Shown here: positions 15,379-17,286 of the stretch, piece after piece
How the letters are laid out: the number at the start of each line of letters is the position of its first letter
How positions within the stretch are numbered: the first letter of the stretch is position 1
DNA from: Giesbergeria sp.
Lineage (GTDB): Bacteria > Pseudomonadota > Gammaproteobacteria > Burkholderiales > Burkholderiaceae_C
Assembly: GCA_017987055.1 (NCBI GenBank)
Contig: JAGNUJ010000022.1
Span: 1 to 17,286, forward strand
DNA: 17,286 bases
Direction of reading: 5' to 3'
Program-made: the position numbers and the translations under genes
Notes under the pieces: model-generated
What the model saw: only the letters and a program-made list of their open reading frames with translations
Told to the model about the DNA's origin: nothing
Databases searched by the model: none

Positions 15379-17073
15379 TCATTTACTGGTAGGCGCTGGC
15401 GCTGGTCGCCGTGGCACAACCTGCCAGTATTTGGCGTTGCCGGTGTAGCCGCTTGCGCCTAAGGCGTGGGCAAACGCTTGGTTGATCTGCTCTAGCTGGC
15501 TATAGCCGTTGATAGGCTTGAGCGCTGGGCCGCGCAGAGCCTCGGGCAACTGCGCCATGCGATTTTCATCGGTGGCAAAGCAGGCCACGCCTTCGGTGCC
15601 GGGGGCGGCTGCATCCATGATGAAGCCGGGGTTGGGACTCATCCAGTCCGGAATGCGCACCGCTTGGTTGGCCGAGACCCAGCCCGAGGGGTTGGCGCTG
15701 TTGGGCAATAAACGCATGAGCGTGCCGCGCGCGTCTGCTAAGTAGCAGGCAAGGTACGAGGTGCGCGAGAGCGTAGCCGATAAGAAAATTTGCTCCCCCA
15801 CCTCAAAGGCAGTGCGCTCTAGCATGATGTTTTCTATCTGCAAATCAATAGTGCGCTCTGGGGCAGCTGCGCCATAAGCCAACGCAGCTTGCTCGGTCGG
15901 ATAGGGCACCGGGTCAGCGCTGGTGGGAGCCCAGCCGATACGCATCAGCTTGCCATCGGTGCCCAGCCCGACAAAATTACGCAGGGCGCGTTCATAGGTG
16001 CCAAAGTCAATCACGCCATTAACCACCATGCCCTGATCGGCCTGAAAGCGCGCAACAGCAAGGCGCAGCGGCGGGCTGTTGTCTGGTAAAGGCTCGGCGG
16101 CCGCACTCAGGTAGCCACGGCTGATCAAGGACTGCTTGACCAGCTGGTGTTGCACCGCTGCATCGCCCTCGTCATACCAGTCGCGCAGCTGGCGCTGGAA
16201 GTCGGGGTGGTTTTGTTCTAGCGTCAGGCATTGCCAATAGGGCACGCGCGCCCATTTTCCAATCAGCTCGATGGTGGCCAAATCGACCAGCGTGCGCACT
16301 GCACCGCCAGCGCCTTGGGTGTAGTCGCGTCCCACGTTGAACTGCACGCCGTAGGTGCCAATACGTCCGGCCAAATCCAGCCCTTGGCCGCCATTGCCCA
16401 CAATGACCTCGTTGGCCGAGTCCAAGCCCGGAATCAGCGTGCGGGTGCGAAAGTCGCCTAAATGCATCTCTAGCGCAATGATGCTGGCGTTGCGGCTTTT
16501 GCTGTAGCCCATGTCAACGCGCGGTCCAGACAGGCCGGCATCAAAGCGGTTGTTAGCCACGTTTTGATCGACAAAAGCAATCGCACCTGACAGGTACAGC
16601 GCCGGTCTTTGCAGCTGCATCTGGTTGTTGTTGAGCAAAATAGTGGTCAGGTTTTGCACCGTGTCTTGGCGCGCAATATCGACCTCGTAATCCACAAACC
16701 GAAACGCATTGCTCAGCCGCGACATCTGCGAGATGGCTGTGATCACCATGTCTTTGGTGGCCACCGACACGCGCGATGAATAGTCGGGAATTTGCTTGCT
16801 AGTGATCAGCGTGGTGGGCAACTGGGCATCGCGCAGCATGTGGTCCATGCACTGCAACGAGTCTGAAAAACTAGAGATAGAGCGCGTCGGGCGCACCACT
16901 GGTCGGTCGGCCACTGATGCGTGGCTTTGGAAAGCGGCATCGTCACGCGCATTCAGGGGAGTGCTGCAGCCCGTGGCCAGCACCGCCCCAACCAAAGCGA
17001 GCGCGACCATTGGCCGCTGGCAACAGAACTCCCAAAGACGCATCGCAGCGCCCGCAATACTGCTAGACCGCAT
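15379..17073 (-). CDS. CsgG-like lipoprotein with peptidoglycan-binding-like and DUF4384-like regions
   Basis: The 564-residue product has a lipoprotein signal ending VLATGC (Cys36). Residues about 60-290 resemble CsgG/HfaB, the outer-membrane pore of curli and holdfast systems: VSVATKDMVITAISQMS, a FRFVDYE strand, ALYLSGAIAFVDQNV and an amphipathic segment IIALEMHLGDFRTRTL. About 304-370 looks like a PG_binding_1 domain (LISRGYL, AVARFQADQGMVVNGVID). About 408-500 resembles DUF4384 (AFEVGEQIFLSATLSRTSY, GTLMRLLPNS). The assignments are by eye; the CsgG one is the least certain. The ATG at 17073 has GGGAG close upstream; ATG 17043 would also keep the lipobox. It lies 49 bases after an unrecognised gene and 16 before the Sel1 gene. 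Confidence 0.8.
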   Translation of the reverse strand: MRSSSIAGAAMRLWEFCCQRPMVALALVGAVLATGCSTPLNARDDAAFQSHASVADRPVVRPTRSISSFSDSLQCMDHMLRDAQLPTTLITSKQIPDYSSRVSVATKDMVITAISQMSRLSNAFRFVDYEVDIARQDTVQNLTTILLNNNQMQLQRPALYLSGAIAFVDQNVANNRFDAGLSGPRVDMGYSKSRNASIIALEMHLGDFRTRTLIPGLDSANEVIVGNGGQGLDLAGRIGTYGVQFNVGRDYTQGAGGAVRTLVDLATIELIGKWARVPYWQCLTLEQNHPDFQRQLRDWYDEGDAAVQHQLVKQSLISRGYLSAAAEPLPDNSPPLRLAVARFQADQGMVVNGVIDFGTYERALRNFVGLGTDGKLMRIGWAPTSADPVPYPTEQAALAYGAAAPERTIDLQIENIMLERTAFEVGEQIFLSATLSRTSYLACYLADARGTLMRLLPNSANPSGWVSANQAVRIPDWMSPNPGFIMDAAAPGTEGVACFATDENRMAQLPEALRGPALKPINGYSQLEQINQAFAHALGASGYTGNAKYWQVVPRRPAPAPTSK

Positions 17074-17122
17074 AAGGCTCCCTTTCCTGCTGTGCAGGCG
17101 CTTGTGGCGTAACGCTGTTGTT

Positions 17123-17286
17123 TTATCGGCAAATATTGACCAAATCACCGCGCAGCACCACCACCTGTGGCGCTTGGTTGGGGCCGTAGCGCAGGGTGCT
17201 GGCGGAGCTGCTAGACAGGGTGTTGCTGCCCACCTCTTGCACGCAGGTTTTTTGCATGCCCTCGGCATTGGCGGTGGTGACCACGT
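17123..17286 (-). CDS. Unrecognised protein, C-terminal 53 residues (partial)
   Basis: An open frame enters from the right edge on the - strand and ends with TAA at 17123-17125. The visible part is rich in Ser, Thr, Asn, Gln and Val, has two Cys (one in KTCVQEVGS, one in the terminal LVNICR) that could form a disulfide, and a hydrophobic strand PQVVVLRGDLVN near the end. This fits a small secreted or surface protein, and its place 49 bases before the CsgG-like gene makes it a candidate for that system's substrate. I do not recognise the family, and most of the gene lies outside the window. Confidence 0.6.
   Translation of the reverse strand, partial: VVTTANAEGMQKTCVQEVGSNTLSSSSASTLRYGPNQAPQVVVLRGDLVNICR

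Noticed and set aside
15363..15419. TTG start at 15419 extending the Sel1-like protein.
   Set aside because: It would overlap the CsgG-like gene and bury the signal peptide behind a charged leader; the ATG at 15362 exposes it.
17130..17150. RGD tripeptide in the partial protein at the right edge, as a possible adhesion motif.
   Set aside because: Three residues occur often by chance and lie in a predicted strand; nothing else supports integrin-type binding.

Overview
This looks like chromosomal DNA of a betaproteobacterium in the order Burkholderiales, probably family Comamonadaceae. The reasons are the gene order (nadK-recN-rapZ, a dynamin-like GTPase between mutY and mutM, TPR protein-lolB-ispE-tRNA-prs-rplY-pth, folE next to a BLUF gene), a Comamonadaceae-like protein style, and an interspersed palindromic repeat of a type I recall from such genomes. 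The genus cannot be fixed from this window. There is no sign of phage, transposase, integrase or CRISPR.

Layout. Positions 1-2629 (+): the tail of nadK, then recN and rapZ, tightly packed with a 2-base gap and an ATGA overlap. Positions 2759-6652 (-): mutM, a dynamin-like GTPase and mutY, so both DNA enzymes of 8-oxoguanine repair flank a membrane-remodelling-type GTPase; the GTPase overlaps mutY by ATGA. Positions 6701-9832 (+): an exported TPR protein, lolB (lipoprotein insertion) and ispE (isoprenoid synthesis), with overlapping or nearly touching ends. Positions 9875-12451 (+): tRNA-Gln(UUG), prs, rplY and pth, a translation and nucleotide block with intrinsic terminators after prs and after rplY. 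Positions 12513-14004 (-): folE, a single-domain BLUF blue-light sensor starting 3 bases after folE, and an Alvin-type ferredoxin. Positions 14142-17286 (-): a secreted or envelope cluster of unknown role, made of the C-terminus of an unrecognised protein, a lipoprotein combining CsgG-like, peptidoglycan-binding-like and DUF4384-like regions, and a Sel1-repeat protein with a signal peptide.

Non-coding structure. Three copies of one palindromic repeat lie directly 3' of genes: between convergent rapZ and mutY, between convergent pth and the ferredoxin, and beyond the Sel1 gene. Neither convergent junction shows a classical U-tract terminator, so the repeats are candidates for that job. A perfect 10-bp hairpin ends 4 bases before tRNA-Gln, and a promoter-like sequence with an extended -10 lies inside ispE.

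Most of the window is conserved housekeeping DNA. The parts most worth follow-up are the CsgG-like envelope cluster at the right end, the folE-BLUF pair, the mutM-dynamin-mutY cluster and the repeat family.
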